Origin: Mesorhizobium sp.
Lineage (GTDB): Bacteria > Pseudomonadota > Alphaproteobacteria > Rhizobiales > Rhizobiaceae
NCBI GenBank assembly: GCA_004020645.1
Contig: SAQL01000021.1
Coordinates: 62,001-126,000 of the forward strand
DNA length: 64,000 nt
Direction of reading: 5' to 3'
A program made the position numbers and the translations under genes. Positions within the stretch are counted from its first letter, which is position 1. Each line of letters begins with the position of its first letter. Positions 62,511 through 64,000 of the stretch are shown here, in pieces. A model generated the notes under the pieces. That model saw only the letters and a program-made list of their open reading frames with translations. It ran no database searches and was not told the origin of the DNA.

Positions 62511-62851
62511 TCCGGGCTGGCCTCAAGGGGAGCGCCCGGATTTAGGGCGCCCGTGCGGGCCGGCAAGGCCTGAAACGATTACCTTTTTTAATTACACTTT
62601 GTCGAGAACCGCTCCTAGGTTGTGCCACGGGGGCCGAGAACCGCTGGCGGTGGAACCGTCCATCGCGACGCGACGGAACCGGACGGCTCAAGGCCGGAAG
62701 GCGCCGCCTTCCCCAGTACCGCCGCTCCCGCAAGACGCATTGCGTCTGCATCGTGCTAGCAACCAATGTGCCTATCGCCGACGGCCTTCAGGGTTGCCAA
62801 TGCCCACGCATTGGTATCTTTTCCCGCCGTTCAGATTCAGCGGAACCCGCC
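62511..62851. other. Gene-free space before the M32 peptidase
   Basis: This 341-bp space has a hairpin GCGCCC-GGATTTA-GGGCGC (62532-62550) just after the OmpA-like gene, a T-rich stretch near 62583-62593, and no gene I can support. No clear promoter was assigned for the peptidase gene. Confidence 0.5.
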
Positions 62852-64000
62852 ATGTCCTTTCAAAAACTCGACGACCTCGGCCACAAGCTCGAAGCACTGG
62901 AGCATGCGCTCGCCATTCTCGGCGCCGACGAGGCGACCCACATGGCCGTCGGCGGCGGCGAAAAGCGCGCCGAGGCGATGTCGGCGCTGGCCGGCATGCA
63001 TCACGCCAGAGCGACAGCGCCGGAGATCGCCGACTGGATCGCAGCCGCCGAACAGGAAACGCTGAACGAGGAACAGCAGGCAGCGGTCAAGGAGTTCCGG
63101 CGGCAATACACCAACCTGACCTGTCTGCCGGTCGAATTCGTCGAGCGTCAAACGACCGCGCGCATGCGCTCCGAGCAGTTGTGGCGCGACTTGCGTGCAA
63201 AGAACGACTGGGCAGGTTTTTTGCCGGCGCTCGAAGGCGTCGTGGCGCTGGTGCGCGAGGAAGCAGCACTTCGCGCCGACGTGCTCGGCCTCGATCCCTA
63301 TGACGCGCTGATGGAGCAATACGATCCCGGCAACCGCGCCGCCGACATCACGCCGGTCTTCGCCGAGCTGAAGACCTTCCTAAGGGATTTCGTGCCGGAG
63401 GCACTGGCCGTGCAGGAAGAGCGGCTGGCGAAACATCCGCTGAAGCCGCTTTCGGGCAGCTATGCGATCGAAAAGCAGCGCGAGCTTGGCCTCGCCATGA
63501 TGGCAGCGGTCGGCTTCGACCTCACCCACGGCTCGCTGTCGGTATCGCATCATCCGTTCTGCGGCGGCGTGCCGAGCGACGTGCGCATCACCACCCGCTA
63601 CAGGACCTCCGATTTCCTGTCGGCGCTGATGGGCGTGCTGCACGAGACTGGCCATGCGCTTTACGAACAGAACCTGCCGAAGGCGTGGGCGCACTGGCCG
63701 CTCGGCAAGGCGCGCGGCATGGCCGTGCATGAAAGCCAGAGCCTGTTCGTCGAAAAGCAGATCGGCCGCAATCCCGAATTCTGGCGCTGGGCGCTGCCTG
63801 TGGTCGAACGGCACCTCGGGGAGATCTGGTCGATCGACGACATCCTGCCGCATGTGCATCGGGTCGAGCGCGGCCTGATCCGCGTTGACGCCGACGAGGT
63901 GACATACCCGCTGCATGTCATACTGCGCTTCGAGCTGGAGCAGGAACTTGTCTCGGGGCAGCTGGAGGCCGCCGACCTGCCCGAGGCCTGGGACGCCAAG
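62852..64000 (+). CDS. M32-family zinc carboxypeptidase, cut by window end
   Basis: The frame opens at ATG 62852 (MSFQKLDDLGHKLEALEHAL) and runs without a stop to 64000, giving 383 of an expected ~490-500 residues. It has the M32 pattern: LLAWDQ-type start replaced by GADEATHM, the DVRITTRYRTSDFLSALMGVLHETGHALYEQNLP core with zinc motif HETGH (264-268), and ESQSLFVEKQIGRNPEFW after it (parts given). M32 enzymes cut C-terminal residues and are cytoplasmic. The remaining C-terminal part is beyond the window. Confidence 0.92.
   Translation, partial: MSFQKLDDLGHKLEALEHALAILGADEATHMAVGGGEKRAEAMSALAGMHHARATAPEIADWIAAAEQETLNEEQQAAVKEFRRQYTNLTCLPVEFVERQTTARMRSEQLWRDLRAKNDWAGFLPALEGVVALVREEAALRADVLGLDPYDALMEQYDPGNRAADITPVFAELKTFLRDFVPEALAVQEERLAKHPLKPLSGSYAIEKQRELGLAMMAAVGFDLTHGSLSVSHHPFCGGVPSDVRITTRYRTSDFLSALMGVLHETGHALYEQNLPKAWAHWPLGKARGMAVHESQSLFVEKQIGRNPEFWRWALPVVERHLGEIWSIDDILPHVHRVERGLIRVDADEVTYPLHVILRFELEQELVSGQLEAADLPEAWDAK

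Overview
This window is chromosomal DNA from an alphaproteobacterium of the order Rhizobiales, most probably Mesorhizobium or a close relative. The evidence is high GC content, a rhizobial set of genes (phaR/phaA/phaB, an RpoH2-type sigma factor with an EcfG-type promoter, CarD, the Tol-Pal block, a DUF1465/RcdA-like protein) and short dispersed palindromes of the kind common in that group. Species assignment is inference. I saw no tRNA, rRNA, CRISPR array, phage or intact insertion sequence. The region is mostly housekeeping, with a few accessory insertions.

Layout. 1-5945: a cut-off TetR regulator facing a small secreted protein; the polyhydroxybutyrate genes phaR (minus) and phaA-phaB (plus); an FAD monooxygenase divergent from its own TetR regulator. 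5946-6635 is a long gene-free stretch with a DnaA-box match and clustered GANTC methylation sites. 6636-11866: a very long SUV3-like RNA helicase, an S4 RNA-binding protein, the 7Fe ferredoxin fdxA and carD. 11970-14353 (minus): a polar amino-acid ABC transporter. 14562-17026: rpoH2, convergent with an M48 lipoprotein protease. 17276-23426: thiamine transporter thiB-thiP-thiQ behind a TPP riboswitch, thiamine pyrophosphokinase, and an ABC-F ATPase. 23483-24023: a decayed ccdA/ccdB toxin-antitoxin pair.

24057-36156: a large single-pass membrane protein of unknown function, purA, an EamA exporter, the serC-serA operon (with a probable serC RNA leader and a palindromic element between the genes), two outer-membrane barrels, glmM and a secreted protein with three Cys-bounded repeats. 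36640-46683 (minus): the envelope block ybgC-tolQ-tolR-tolA-tolB-pal-cpoB followed by tilS and ftsH. A GH5 glycosidase and a Tat-exported metallophosphoesterase separate this block from ruvC-ruvA-ruvB (49102-51326), which is followed upstream by a DUF1465 (RcdA-like) gene and a candidate ~98-nt small RNA.

52307-64000: small membrane proteins, a TauE/SafE permease, an Lrp regulator divergent from an EamA exporter, a ThiE-like protein with a Sel1-repeat protein, efp, a SuhB-type inositol monophosphatase, a hemolysin-III protein, a MotA/TolQ-like plus MotB/OmpA-like pair, and the first 383 codons of an M32 carboxypeptidase cut by the window edge.

Functionally the window links carbon storage, thiamine and serine supply, stress sigma-factor control and envelope maintenance. 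The least explained items are the GANTC cluster at 6163-6462, the candidate small RNA at 52112-52209, the MotAB/Pal-like pair at 60452-62510 and the triple-repeat secreted protein at 35435-36097.
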